Origin: Lachnospiraceae bacterium
Lineage (GTDB): Bacteria; Bacillota; Clostridia; Lachnospirales; Lachnospiraceae
Direction: 5' to 3'
NCBI GenBank assembly: GCA_017625255.1
Contig: JAGALK010000075.1
Coordinates: 1-64,000, forward strand
Length of the DNA stretch: 64,000 nt
Part shown: positions 14,797-24,246 of the stretch, piece after piece
How positions within the stretch are numbered: position 1 is the stretch's first letter
Layout: each line of letters starts with the position of its first letter
Program-made: the position numbers and the translations under genes
Notes under the pieces: generated by a model
What the model was told of the DNA's origin: nothing
What the model saw: only the letters and a program-made list of their open reading frames with translations
Database searches by the model: none

Positions 14797-16386
14797 TTGA
14801 GAGAAACTTTTGATTTTGTGATTTCAATGTACGATACCTACAATGGTACGGGTATGCATATGGCACTCTTTTTTGCCTGTTTGATTTATCTGATTGTGCA
14901 GAAAAAGGAAAAAGATAAACGATATCTGTTTTTGGGATATACCCTATTATTTTTTATCCTTTGCTTTTTCCCTATAACGGCAAAGGTGATTCTTTCCTGT
15001 GTAGGTCAGGAAGTGTACTGGAGAATGTTCTGGCTTTTGCCAATGACGGTTGTCATAGCCTATACTGCAGTACAGATATTGATGCAGATGGAGACTAAGG
15101 GCAAACGCTATGGAATGCTTGGCCTGCTGCTGGTAATGATTGTGATGACGGGGACATTTACTTATAATGAAACCATTTTTGCACCCAAACAGAACAATTA
15201 TAAATTGCCGGGAGATACTATTGAAATCTGTGATGCCATCGAGGCGGATGCTGCGCTAAATGGCATTGAAACAAAAAAGCTTTTAACAGTAAATGAATTA
15301 TTGACTACGATAAGACAATATGATGCTAGTATCTTAATGCCTTATGGAAATGAGGTTATAAAGGGGAATAAAGCAGAAACGGAAAATGCCGCTTGTCTTT
15401 TTAGGTTGATGAGCAGGGAAATAAAGAATTGGGAAGCTATCTGTTGGTATGCAGGTATGGAAAATTGTAATTATATTGCCTATCCAAAGGATGATGCTGT
15501 AACAGAAACGCTTGCCGGATTAGATTTTGCCAAGGTTTCTGAAACAACAAACTATGCCATATATCGAAGAGAATATGGAGTAAAAAGCTACGACGATAAG
15601 TGGCTGATTACTCAGTATGGTGGTGCGGATGGTGCACAGCTAAGCTTTTATACCCTGCAGAATAATAAAGGAAATTTAATTGTCGTAGACGGCGGTTGGG
15701 AAAGCGATGCTTCCTATATGCGAAAGGTTTTAAAAGGGCTTGGGAATCATGTGGATGCTTGGATTATTACTCATCCGCATAGAGATCACGCCGGAGCTTT
15801 TTGCAAGATTTATAAAAAGCCGAAAAATCTGACGATTGATAAAGTCTATGCCGTAGATGTCGGTGATTTGCAGAGGCATTTAGAGAATCCCACAGAGGAT
15901 GAAGAAGAAATCTGCCAAAAGTGGTTTGAAATGGAGATACCACAGCTTACCTATGTACATGCAAAGGATAGCTTTGAAGTGGCAGGATTGAAATTTGAGG
16001 TATTTAATGCCTATGATGCGTATGTAGAAGAAATGTCCGATAAACTTTTAAATGACGGTTCGATGATGTTTAAGGTGACTGCAAAGGAAGAGTCCATGCT
16101 GTTTTGTGCAGATGTAGGTGAAGCAATGAGTGATTATTTGTTAGACACCTATGGTGATGCTTTAAAAGCAGAATATATCCAGATGGGACATCATGGCAAT
16201 GGAGGCTTAAAGAAGGATTTTTATGATTTCATTGATGCAAAGGTAGCATTCTTTGATGCACCGGACTGGCTGATGAATGATACAACCGGAGCTTACACGA
16301 CTCCGGACAACCGATACTTTATGACAATAAATGGAGTGGCGGTTTACAGCTTTTCGACCACGCCAAACCAGATTATATTAAAATAA
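14797..16386 (+). CDS. Membrane protein fused to an exported metallo-beta-lactamase-fold domain
   Basis: The 529-residue protein has about four N-terminal helices (residues 20-125), a ~140-residue extracytoplasmic-type linker region, then a metallo-beta-lactamase domain from about 270 to the end. The zinc motif THPHRDHAG (His326, His328, Asp330, His331) is complete, with Asp439 in FCADVGEA and His465-His466 in GHHGNGG as further ligands. This most resembles the hydrolase domain of ComEC-type proteins, but no competence domain is present. The start is a TTG at 14797 with GGGAGG at 14785-14790. Given the helix number, the domain probably faces outside, where it might cleave a phosphodiester in a glycan; teichoic acid phosphorylcholine esterase has this fold. 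Substrate unknown. Confidence 0.75.
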   Translation: MRETFDFVISMYDTYNGTGMHMALFFACLIYLIVQKKEKDKRYLFLGYTLLFFILCFFPITAKVILSCVGQEVYWRMFWLLPMTVVIAYTAVQILMQMETKGKRYGMLGLLLVMIVMTGTFTYNETIFAPKQNNYKLPGDTIEICDAIEADAALNGIETKKLLTVNELLTTIRQYDASILMPYGNEVIKGNKAETENAACLFRLMSREIKNWEAICWYAGMENCNYIAYPKDDAVTETLAGLDFAKVSETTNYAIYRREYGVKSYDDKWLITQYGGADGAQLSFYTLQNNKGNLIVVDGGWESDASYMRKVLKGLGNHVDAWIITHPHRDHAGAFCKIYKKPKNLTIDKVYAVDVGDLQRHLENPTEDEEEICQKWFEMEIPQLTYVHAKDSFEVAGLKFEVFNAYDAYVEEMSDKLLNDGSMMFKVTAKEESMLFCADVGEAMSDYLLDTYGDALKAEYIQMGHHGNGGLKKDFYDFIDAKVAFFDAPDWLMNDTTGAYTTPDNRYFMTINGVAVYSFSTTPNQIILK

Positions 16387-16404
16387 TTTACAGGGAGAAA
16401 ATCT

Positions 16405-18198
16405 ATGTTACATGGAACAATCTTTGGAACAATTTTATATTTTGCAGCAACTGTATTTTGTGTGACAAATGTATATTTGTTCCGCAAATCCCATAAAGCG
16501 ATGAATGGATTTTTATGGATACTTTTATCCTATATTATTACAATCTGCATGGGAAGCGTTGTGGCAGGAATTATGACACCTGTGCATATACCGGTCAATA
16601 TCTATACAATGTCGGTGGTGTATTTACTGCTTGGCGGAGCGTTTTTCTATGCCTGCAAAAAAGAAGGGAAACGACAGGAATATGTGTGGGAAAAGTATGA
16701 TTTTATTGCAATTACATTAGTGACTGTAGCTCTTTTGGCAATTTTCTTAAATATTTTCACATTGGATTTACAGTATTATTATTATAATAGTGATGCAGGC
16801 TGTCATTTGAAGGAAGCGACACAGATCGTCCGTTCACAAACGGTATTTAATATGTATTTCTTACATTTGCAGAATGCAATGATTATCGAAATGGTTCAGC
16901 CGTTTGTAAGAATTGCAGACTGGTATAAAGGCTATATCCTTGCGGATTGCTTCTTTGTATGGATAGAAACCTTATTCTTTGTAGCATTGATTCGCCGTTT
17001 TGCGAAAACAACAGCAGCAAAGGTGTTTTCTTTGATTATCACAGTAGCGTATTTTATGGGATATCCGTTTTTTGGATTCTATTATTCCTTTACCTACTGG
17101 GGCGCAGGTGGAATGCTGGTAGCCTTTTTGCTGATTACTCTTTGGCTTTATGAGGAAGCTTTGGTGGAGCGAAAATATAGTACTTTTATGCTGATGTTAG
17201 GCTGCTTTGGTGTAATTACCTGTTATATGTTATTTGCACCGGTAACCTTTGTGGCGGTTCTTGCTTATCTTATGATTGTGGCAAGACGAGAAGGCAAGGT
17301 GTTTACAAAGAAAAATGTGCTGTTGGCATTAAAGGTATTTTTAATTCCATCTGTGATGGGTATATATTATTGCTTCTTTGGATTTTTTGTAAATTCCGGT
17401 ACAAGTGTTACGGATGCATTAGGAAATCAGGGAGGTATTTATACCGAGCTGTATATGGATTTCTTCTGGACGATTTTGCCGGTACTCTTTGTAGTGGTGT
17501 ATACTTTGAAAAAGAAACGGCTGACACCACAGGTGGTGTTCTTTGGCGCATTTTTCTGTTTTACAGGCGGAATGCTTCTGCTGACACTGACACATCATGT
17601 GTCTACCTATTATTATTACAAGACCTATTATCCACTGTGGATGCTCTGCTGGGTATTAACAGCTCAGGCGGTTTCAATTATGCTAAAGGAGGCAAAGGAG
17701 GTATTAATTGCCTACTGTATGATGATTGCCATGTTTGCGGTAATGTGCTTTGGGCATATCGAGTATCGAATTGTAACCTCCAGAGAAAAGATTACAGGGG
17801 CTATGCATAGTCCTGCATATTTTACACTGTTTCAGAATAACTGGTCATTTATTACCAGAGAGCATATCGGACTAGATGAATCCATTATGGATTTATATCA
17901 GGTCGTAGCGGATGAGCTTTCTGAAGAAAAAATGGTGCCGCTTATGACAGAAACAAACGATTATGGGGCAACCTATTTTTATGAAGGTATCAGCGGTTAT
18001 GATTTTCCGGATTTCTATGAGTGGAGACATACCGATGAAGAATTGATACAGGCGTATTATGACTGGGATGTGGAGTATACAGTTATGTTAAAGGGTACGC
18101 AGTTTGAAAAAGAGCATGGAGAAAAGACTTTAGCCCATGAGGCAGTAAGTATTTTCTTTGAAAATGAAGCGGGATATATCTTAAAGTTAGAGTATTAA
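16405..18198 (+). CDS. Large polytopic membrane protein of the polysaccharide operon (GT-C or polymerase candidate)
   Basis: The 597-residue protein has about twelve membrane helices in the first ~470 residues and a ~110-residue soluble C-terminus (from about SREKITGAMH). The loop YNSDAGCHLKEATQIVRS near residue 130 carries the acidic residues expected in the first outer loop of GT-C glycosyltransferases. The repertoire of the operon lacks any other obvious Wzy-type polymerase, so this is the best candidate for a polymerase or extracytoplasmic glycosyltransferase. GGGAG precedes the ATG; it follows the preceding gene by 18 bases. No closer family assignment is possible by eye. Confidence 0.6.
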   Translation: MLHGTIFGTILYFAATVFCVTNVYLFRKSHKAMNGFLWILLSYIITICMGSVVAGIMTPVHIPVNIYTMSVVYLLLGGAFFYACKKEGKRQEYVWEKYDFIAITLVTVALLAIFLNIFTLDLQYYYYNSDAGCHLKEATQIVRSQTVFNMYFLHLQNAMIIEMVQPFVRIADWYKGYILADCFFVWIETLFFVALIRRFAKTTAAKVFSLIITVAYFMGYPFFGFYYSFTYWGAGGMLVAFLLITLWLYEEALVERKYSTFMLMLGCFGVITCYMLFAPVTFVAVLAYLMIVARREGKVFTKKNVLLALKVFLIPSVMGIYYCFFGFFVNSGTSVTDALGNQGGIYTELYMDFFWTILPVLFVVVYTLKKKRLTPQVVFFGAFFCFTGGMLLLTLTHHVSTYYYYKTYYPLWMLCWVLTAQAVSIMLKEAKEVLIAYCMMIAMFAVMCFGHIEYRIVTSREKITGAMHSPAYFTLFQNNWSFITREHIGLDESIMDLYQVVADELSEEKMVPLMTETNDYGATYFYEGISGYDFPDFYEWRHTDEELIQAYYDWDVEYTVMLKGTQFEKEHGEKTLAHEAVSIFFENEAGYILKLEY

Positions 18199-18220
18199 GA
18201 GGATTGAAAGAGGAAATTCC

Positions 18221-20101
18221 ATGTTAGTAAATGAAGATATAGAGTTAAGACGGTTAGCAGATAGTGAAAAAAAGAAGATATCAGCAGATTTAGGTGATTT
18301 TGCGAAGTTTTTGGCATATACCAATGACGATGGAGTGGATGATGTACCGCAAGAACCGCCAAGAACGGGGATTCGTAAACTGAAAGGTACGCCTGTGTGG
18401 ACTTTGATTTATCCGGCAAGAATGGGCTATCGTGCGGCGAGATTTGTCTATCAAAACGGTGCATCGGGGATTTATCGCCGAGTGGAAAATAAAGTAAAGC
18501 ATGCTATGGATGAAAATCCTTATGCTAAAAAGAAACGGGCAAGAGAATTTTTGACGAAAATTATGCCGACAGAGGAAGAAAAGCAAAAGCAAAAAGAACG
18601 CATTTTTGAAAAAGATATCAAAATCAGTGTGCTCGTACCATTATATAATACGCCGGAGAAATTCCTGCGGGACATGATTACCTCTGTAACCGGACAAACC
18701 TATCAAAACTGGGAATTATGCTTAGCAGATGCTTCAGACGACAGTCATCCTCAGGTGGCAGATATCGTCAAAGAATATGCAGATGCAGACAGCCGTATTG
18801 TATATAAAAAGTTAGAGAATAATGCAGGAATTGCAGAAAATACCAATGCGTGTATCAAAATGGCAAGCGGTAATTATCTGGCACTTTTTGACCATGATGA
18901 TATGCTGCATCCATGTGCACTTTATGAGTGCGCAAAGGTAATTGAAAAGGAAGATGCAGAATTTGTCTATACGGATGAAGCGACCTTTGAAGGAGACAAT
19001 ATAGAAAATATCATTACCTTGCATTTTAAACCGGATTTTTCTGTGGATAATCTGCGGGGAGTCAATTATATCTGTCATTTAAGTGTATTTAAAAAAGCAC
19101 TTGTGGACGAGGTTGGAATGTTTCGTGCGGAATATGACGGAAGTCAGGATCATGATATTATCATGCGGCTTACGGATGCGGCAAAGAAGGTGTGCCATAT
19201 TCCAAGCGTGCTGTATTTCTGGCGCTGTCATCAGATGTCTACCTCTATGAATATTGATGCTAAGTCCTATGCCATTGAAGCCGGAAGAAAGGCTGTTGCA
19301 GATGCGGAGAAACGAAGAGGCTATCCTGCAAAGGTATATAGTGCACAGATTTGTAAAACCCATTATCGTATGAAATATGAGATTGAAAATCCGCTGATTA
19401 CGATTTTAATTGATGGAACCCATACGAAAAAGGAACGGGCAGCATATACGGTAGCAGCAATTGAAAATCGCTCTACATACAGCAATTATGAAATTCGTTA
19501 TGGAAAAACACAGGCAGAATTACAGGAAGAGATGCAAAAAGCAAAAGGAGAATATATACTATTGTTTGCAGCAGGAGCATTGCCTGTGACACCAACCTGG
19601 ATAGAGGAATTGCTGATGTTTGCCCAAAGAAGCGATGTAGGAATGGCTGCCATGCAGGTGTTAGACGAGAAGGACTTTATTTTAAGCTCTGACCTTGTAC
19701 ATGGTATGAGCGCAGATCGTCTGGCGATTGAAGTGAATCGCGGAGAACGGTATGATGCAACCGGCTATATGGGAAGAAACTATTATGCACATAATGTATC
19801 TGCCATTTCCGGCTGTGCCTGTCTGGCAAAAAAAGAGATTTTCACAGGTCTTTGGGAGGATTGTCATACCAAGTCTGTTTTTGGCAAGGTGTTAGAGCTG
19901 TGCTTTAAGCTTCGCAAAGAAGAAAAGCAGATTGTAGTCAATCCGTATGCCTTGTGCAAGCTTGCAAAGGCAGATTTTCCGGTAAATCTGTCAGCCTCAG
20001 ATCGTGAAATTCTCATGCAAAATTATGACAGACAGATTCAGGCAGGAGATGCATTTTATAATAAAAATCTGTCTTTTGAAAGACGCTGGCAGAAGAAATA
20101 G
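18221..20101 (+). CDS. Two-domain GT2 glycosyltransferase, N-terminal domain active-looking
   Basis: The 626-residue protein has a ~125-residue leader with basic helices, then a GT-A domain starting ISVLVPLYNTPEKFL, with LADASDDSH as the nucleotide-binding stretch and LFDHDDMLHP (about residue 222) as the DXD-type metal site. A second region from about residue 390 (PLITILIDG..) has the same overall fold pattern but no DXD and no catalytic base motif, so it looks degenerate. The end (AFYNKNLSFERRW) matches the C-terminal signature of RgpI-like polysaccharide GTs. No membrane helices are seen; it acts in the cytoplasm on the lipid-linked chain. Donor and acceptor cannot be told. Confidence 0.82.
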   Translation: MLVNEDIELRRLADSEKKKISADLGDFAKFLAYTNDDGVDDVPQEPPRTGIRKLKGTPVWTLIYPARMGYRAARFVYQNGASGIYRRVENKVKHAMDENPYAKKKRAREFLTKIMPTEEEKQKQKERIFEKDIKISVLVPLYNTPEKFLRDMITSVTGQTYQNWELCLADASDDSHPQVADIVKEYADADSRIVYKKLENNAGIAENTNACIKMASGNYLALFDHDDMLHPCALYECAKVIEKEDAEFVYTDEATFEGDNIENIITLHFKPDFSVDNLRGVNYICHLSVFKKALVDEVGMFRAEYDGSQDHDIIMRLTDAAKKVCHIPSVLYFWRCHQMSTSMNIDAKSYAIEAGRKAVADAEKRRGYPAKVYSAQICKTHYRMKYEIENPLITILIDGTHTKKERAAYTVAAIENRSTYSNYEIRYGKTQAELQEEMQKAKGEYILLFAAGALPVTPTWIEELLMFAQRSDVGMAAMQVLDEKDFILSSDLVHGMSADRLAIEVNRGERYDATGYMGRNYYAHNVSAISGCACLAKKEIFTGLWEDCHTKSVFGKVLELCFKLRKEEKQIVVNPYALCKLAKADFPVNLSASDREILMQNYDRQIQAGDAFYNKNLSFERRWQKK

Positions 20102-20110
20102 AGGATAAGT

Positions 20111-21835
20111 ATGTTAAGTGATTTTGATTTAGAAGGCAAGAATAAGCTGCAAAAAGCAGTCTATTATCTAAGATATTATGGGATGTCTTATACGGCAAAA
20201 AAAGCGTTGCGAAAAATCGGCGTCCCCATTAGCGAAGAATCGGAGTATATGACATGGTGCCGCCGTATGGCAGCGACCAAAGCAGAATTAAAGCAGCAAA
20301 AGGAATCCGAAAAAGCGAAAAAAATCCCATTTACGATTGTACTTGAAGCAGAAGAAAGCGCAGAAGCAGCAGGCTGGAAAAAACAGACCTGCAGTAATGT
20401 GTCTGTTGTAAATATTTTAAAAGGTATGTCCTTAGCAGAGCTTTTAAAAGAAGTAAACGGTGAATATGTGGTGTTTTCCGGCAAAGATATAAAGGCTGCA
20501 CCGGAATATCTGTATGAAATTACAAAATGTATTACAGAGCCTCAGCCAAAGGGTGAAAGTAAGGTGCGCATTTATCCGCAGGAAACACCGGATGTCATTT
20601 ATACGGATGAAGATAATTGCGTAGGCAAAAAAAGAATACGGCCATTTTTTAAGCCGGACATGAGTAAGAATATGCTTTTGAACTTTCAGTATATGGGTCG
20701 ATGCTTTGTGGTTAAGCGCAGTCTTTTAGAGATAATAGCAGAAAATAAAGAATTAGAGCTTAGCGGAAATGATTGGTATGACATAGCATTACAGGCATTT
20801 TACTATGCAAAGCATGTTCGTCATATTCCAAAGGTGCTCTTTTCTAATAAAGTGACCGAAGAGACAAAAACAGAGTTTGTTCGCGCAAAGGATGGCAAAG
20901 GAGAAGAGTGTATCCGCCGATATCTAAAAACTGCCCAAATGAAAGGAAAGGTCATCAAATCCGATGTGGCAGGCTTTTATCATGTGGAAATGGAGCTTGA
21001 TAAAGAGCCTTTAGTAAGCATTATTATTCCAAATAAGGATCATATAGAGGATTTGAAGCTTTGTCTGGATTCTTTACGGGAAAAAAGTGATTATACGAAT
21101 TATGAAGTGATTATTGCAGAAAATAATAGTGAAAAAGAGGAAACCTTTGCCTATTATGAGAAGCTGCAAAAAGAAGATGCTAAAATCCGTGTGGTTACAT
21201 GGAAAGGAATTTTCAACTACTCAGCTATCAATAACTTTGCAGTAAAAGAAGCAAAGGGCGAAATTTTGCTGTTTTTAAATAATGATACAGAATTTATGGA
21301 TGCTAAAACCTTGCGTGAGCTTGTGACATCTACGATGAAGTCTGGTGTAGGAGCAGCAGGAGCTATGCTTTATTATGGGGATGAAACCATTCAGCATGGC
21401 GGAATTATTATGGGAATGGGTGGTTTTGCAGCCCATGCACTCTGGAGTCTTACAGACAGGGATGAGAAGTATTATCCGTTTTCTCTTTGCGAAAGAGAGG
21501 TCAGTGGCTGTACCGGAGCATGTCTGATGGTAAGAAGAAATGTATTCGAAGAAATAGGTCAGATGGATAAAGATTTTGTCGTGGCACTAAACGATGTGGA
21601 TTTGTGTATGAAAATCCGTGCAGCAGGCTATGAGATTATTTTCAATCCATATGCAAGATTATATCATTATGAATCTAAGTCCAGAGGCTATGAGGATACA
21701 ATGGAAAAACAGGCAAGATTCCAAAGGGAGATTGCAAATTTCCAGTCAAAATGGGAAAATGAAATTACAGAAAAAGATCCCTATTATAATCCGAATCTGA
21801 CACTGCATCGTGCAGATTATTCTATGGATATTTAA
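20111..21835 (+). CDS. Two-domain GT2 glycosyltransferase, C-terminal domain active-looking
   Basis: The 574-residue protein follows the previous gene by 9 bases. Residues ~65-280 look like a worn GT-A domain: DVIYTDEDN is recognisable but the N-terminal nucleotide-binding strand (VLEAEESAEAAG) is not. Residues ~295-530 form a convincing GT2 domain: VSIIIPNKDHIEDLK, VIIAENNSE, LLFLNNDTEFM as the DXD equivalent, and GCTGACLMVRR further on. It ends DPYYNPNLTLH, the same tail signature as its neighbours. It is the mirror image of the preceding gene, whose first domain is intact. A cytoplasmic sugar transferase is likely; specificity unknown. Confidence 0.82.
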   Translation: MLSDFDLEGKNKLQKAVYYLRYYGMSYTAKKALRKIGVPISEESEYMTWCRRMAATKAELKQQKESEKAKKIPFTIVLEAEESAEAAGWKKQTCSNVSVVNILKGMSLAELLKEVNGEYVVFSGKDIKAAPEYLYEITKCITEPQPKGESKVRIYPQETPDVIYTDEDNCVGKKRIRPFFKPDMSKNMLLNFQYMGRCFVVKRSLLEIIAENKELELSGNDWYDIALQAFYYAKHVRHIPKVLFSNKVTEETKTEFVRAKDGKGEECIRRYLKTAQMKGKVIKSDVAGFYHVEMELDKEPLVSIIIPNKDHIEDLKLCLDSLREKSDYTNYEVIIAENNSEKEETFAYYEKLQKEDAKIRVVTWKGIFNYSAINNFAVKEAKGEILLFLNNDTEFMDAKTLRELVTSTMKSGVGAAGAMLYYGDETIQHGGIIMGMGGFAAHALWSLTDRDEKYYPFSLCEREVSGCTGACLMVRRNVFEEIGQMDKDFVVALNDVDLCMKIRAAGYEIIFNPYARLYHYESKSRGYEDTMEKQARFQREIANFQSKWENEITEKDPYYNPNLTLHRADYSMDI

Positions 21836-21861
21836 GGATATCTAAAAAGAAGGGAACTTTC

Positions 21862-23100
21862 ATGAAGAAAAAATCGACATTGGCAAATATATTTTATAAC
21901 AGCTTTGGGACTATGTTTTTTTATGGCTGTCAATGGCTGACAACGATTTTGGTTGTACGGCTTTCGGGGTTTGAGGATGGAGGAAATTATTCTCTGGCGA
22001 TGACCTTTACAGCGGCATTTTCCATACTTGCCCTGTTTAATACCAGACAATATCAGGTGTCAGATGTGACAGGAGAATATTCAGAACAGACCTATATTAA
22101 GTCTCGGTTTATTGCTATGGCAATTGCGTTTTTAGTCTGCTTTTTCGCCATGTTATTTAATGATTATACACCGTATCAGTGGGGCGTTATTCTGCTATAT
22201 ATGGTTTATAAATGTGCAGAGGCATGGATTGATGTTTATCATGGTGTTGACCAGAAAAATGGCAGAATGGACTATGTCTGCTATTCCTATATTGCCAGAA
22301 GTATCTTAATGATGGCAGGCTTCTGTGGTGTTTTGTATTTGACAAAGAATCTGGTATATGCCATTGCTGCATTGGCACTAACCACATTTTTGGTTGCCGT
22401 TGTATTTGATAAGAGAATGGCAGAAAAGTTTATTCCATCCAAAGATACTACAGATATGGCAGCTATCAAAAAACTAATGCTTGCCATGGTACCACTTGTC
22501 ATTGTGGCAGTAACGAATAATCTTTCTATTTCATTGCCGAAGTATTTTCTGGAAAGATATTATGATGCAACAGTGCTTGGCTATTATTCCTCAGTGGCTA
22601 CGCCAAGTATGATTGTACAGGTAGGAGCAAATACCATCTTTATTCCATTGATTACACCGTTAGCGGATTGTCTGGCAGCGAATGATAAAAAAGGATTTAT
22701 GAATATTTTAAAGAAGGTAGCCATTGTATTTGCGGGGTTATCCGTATTGGCATTAATTGTTTCTGCATGGCTTGGAGAATGGTTTTTAGTACTGTTTTTC
22801 AAAGAGGAAATTCGTCCGTACACTTATTTATTTGTACCGATTATTGTATCTACATTGCTGATTAGCATTAATGCATGCCTGTTCCCGGTTTGTACGGTTC
22901 TTCGGGAAATTAAGGGGCAGCTTGCTATTGGTATCAGCGGAATTTTATCATCATGGATTGCTTCTATGATATTTGTAAAAAGATATGGAATGGATGGAGT
23001 TGTAATTGCCCTGTTGATTACCTTGGGCATTCAGATTATAATAGAATTATATTGTGTATATCACAAGATGAAAAAATGGAGGATAACCAATCATGGATAA
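21862..23100 (+). CDS. Wzx-type oligosaccharide flippase
   Basis: The 412-residue protein has about 12 hydrophobic helices with the pattern of the polysaccharide-transport (MOP/PST) family. It begins with a short basic N-terminus and the GTMFFYGCQWLTTILVVRL helix, and has AEAWIDVYHGVDQKNGRMDYV between helices 4 and 5. It moves undecaprenyl-diphosphate-linked repeat units to the outer face. A GAAGGGAA ribosome binding site precedes the ATG. The start of the next GT2 gene overlaps its end by 8 bases. With a flippase but no ABC transporter in the cluster, a Wzx-dependent route is indicated. Confidence 0.88.
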   Translation: MKKKSTLANIFYNSFGTMFFYGCQWLTTILVVRLSGFEDGGNYSLAMTFTAAFSILALFNTRQYQVSDVTGEYSEQTYIKSRFIAMAIAFLVCFFAMLFNDYTPYQWGVILLYMVYKCAEAWIDVYHGVDQKNGRMDYVCYSYIARSILMMAGFCGVLYLTKNLVYAIAALALTTFLVAVVFDKRMAEKFIPSKDTTDMAAIKKLMLAMVPLVIVAVTNNLSISLPKYFLERYYDATVLGYYSSVATPSMIVQVGANTIFIPLITPLADCLAANDKKGFMNILKKVAIVFAGLSVLALIVSAWLGEWFLVLFFKEEIRPYTYLFVPIIVSTLLISINACLFPVCTVLREIKGQLAIGISGILSSWIASMIFVKRYGMDGVVIALLITLGIQIIIELYCVYHKMKKWRITNHG

Positions 23101-24034
23101 GATTGCGGTATTAATTCCCTGCTACAATGAAAGCAGGACAATTAAGAAGGTTGTAGAGGATTTTAAAAGAGTATTGCCGGAAGCGGTGATTTATGTATAT
23201 GACAATAATTCTACCGATGGAACAGATAAAATTGCAAAAGAAGCAGGAGCTATTGTTCGCTATGAGTATCAGCAGGGAAAAGGCAATGTTATTCGTCGGA
23301 TGTTTAGGGATGTGGATGCAGAATGCTATATTATGACAGACGGGGATGATACTTATCCTGCAGAAGCTGCCCTAGATTTGATTCGTCCAATTTTTGAGAA
23401 AAATGCAGATATGGTGGTAGGAGACAGATTATCCTCTACTTATTTTACAGAAAATAAAAGGGCATTCCATAACTTTGGAAATTCTTTGGTAAGAAAGAGT
23501 ATTAATACTTTATTTGAGACAGATATTAAGGATATGATGACAGGATACCGTGCATTTAATTATCTGTTTGTAAAATCCTTCCCTGTACTTTCTAAAGGCT
23601 TTGAAATTGAAACAGAAATGAGTATTCATGCAGCCGATAAAAATATGCAGGTAGAAAATGTGGTTATCGAATATCGTGACCGACCGGAAGGAAGTGTATC
23701 AAAGCTTAATACATTTTCCGATGGATTCCGTGTGCTGCGGACAATTGCAAGAATGTATCAGACCTACAAACCGATGAGCTTCTTTGGTATTTTGTCTACG
23801 GTTTTGGCAGTATTGGCAGTTGGTTTTATGGTTCCGGTATTGATTCAGTATACAAAAACCGGATTGGTGGGACATTTCCCGACACTGATTGTATGCGGAT
23901 TTACGATGTTGGCAGCTATTCAGGCGTTTTTCTCCGGTTTGATTTTAAAGACTATTGGACAGAAAAATCGTCAGGATTTTGAAATGTCACTTCAGACTTT
24001 GAAAGCACAAATGAGAAAACTTTTAGAGGATTAA
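23093..24034 (+). CDS. GT2 glycosyltransferase, DPM1-like, with C-terminal membrane helices
   Basis: The 313-residue protein begins IAVLIPCYNESRTI and has YDNNSTDGTD and the metal motif TDGDDTYPAE near residue 84, followed by MTGYRAFN typical of dolichyl-phosphate-mannose-synthase-like enzymes. Two helices at about 225-250 and 262-285 anchor it. It is a second polyprenyl-phosphate sugar synthase besides the GtrB-like enzyme at the start of the operon, suggesting two different lipid-phosphate sugars are made. It overlaps the flippase gene by 8 bases. Confidence 0.85.
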   Translation: MDKIAVLIPCYNESRTIKKVVEDFKRVLPEAVIYVYDNNSTDGTDKIAKEAGAIVRYEYQQGKGNVIRRMFRDVDAECYIMTDGDDTYPAEAALDLIRPIFEKNADMVVGDRLSSTYFTENKRAFHNFGNSLVRKSINTLFETDIKDMMTGYRAFNYLFVKSFPVLSKGFEIETEMSIHAADKNMQVENVVIEYRDRPEGSVSKLNTFSDGFRVLRTIARMYQTYKPMSFFGILSTVLAVLAVGFMVPVLIQYTKTGLVGHFPTLIVCGFTMLAAIQAFFSGLILKTIGQKNRQDFEMSLQTLKAQMRKLLED

Positions 24035-24037
24035 AGA

Positions 24038-24235
24038 ATGAAAGTATTTATATGCCCTAAATGTGGTTGGTTGCGGGTGGTTTCCAGAAGAAAAAGCGTA
24101 GAATGCTTTAAATGTGGAGAAGCACAGATGGTAGTAACAAAGCTTCCTTACGAAAAAGTTGGCAATATGACAGAAGAAGAGCGGGAGGATTACGCTAAAA
24201 GCTGGCTCTACATTCATAATGCCAAAGGTGAATGA
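24038..24235 (+). CDS. Small zinc-ribbon protein (65 aa)
   Basis: Two CxxC knuckles, CPKC near residue 6 and CFKC near 27, form a rubredoxin-like zinc ribbon, followed by a short acidic/aromatic tail. It starts 3 bases after the DPM1-like gene and ends 11 bases before the phosphotransferase gene, so it is an operon member. No role is known to me; a metal-binding accessory or regulatory factor is possible. Confidence 0.65.
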   Translation: MKVFICPKCGWLRVVSRRKSVECFKCGEAQMVVTKLPYEKVGNMTEEEREDYAKSWLYIHNAKGE

Positions 24236-24246
24236 GGTAAGAAATT

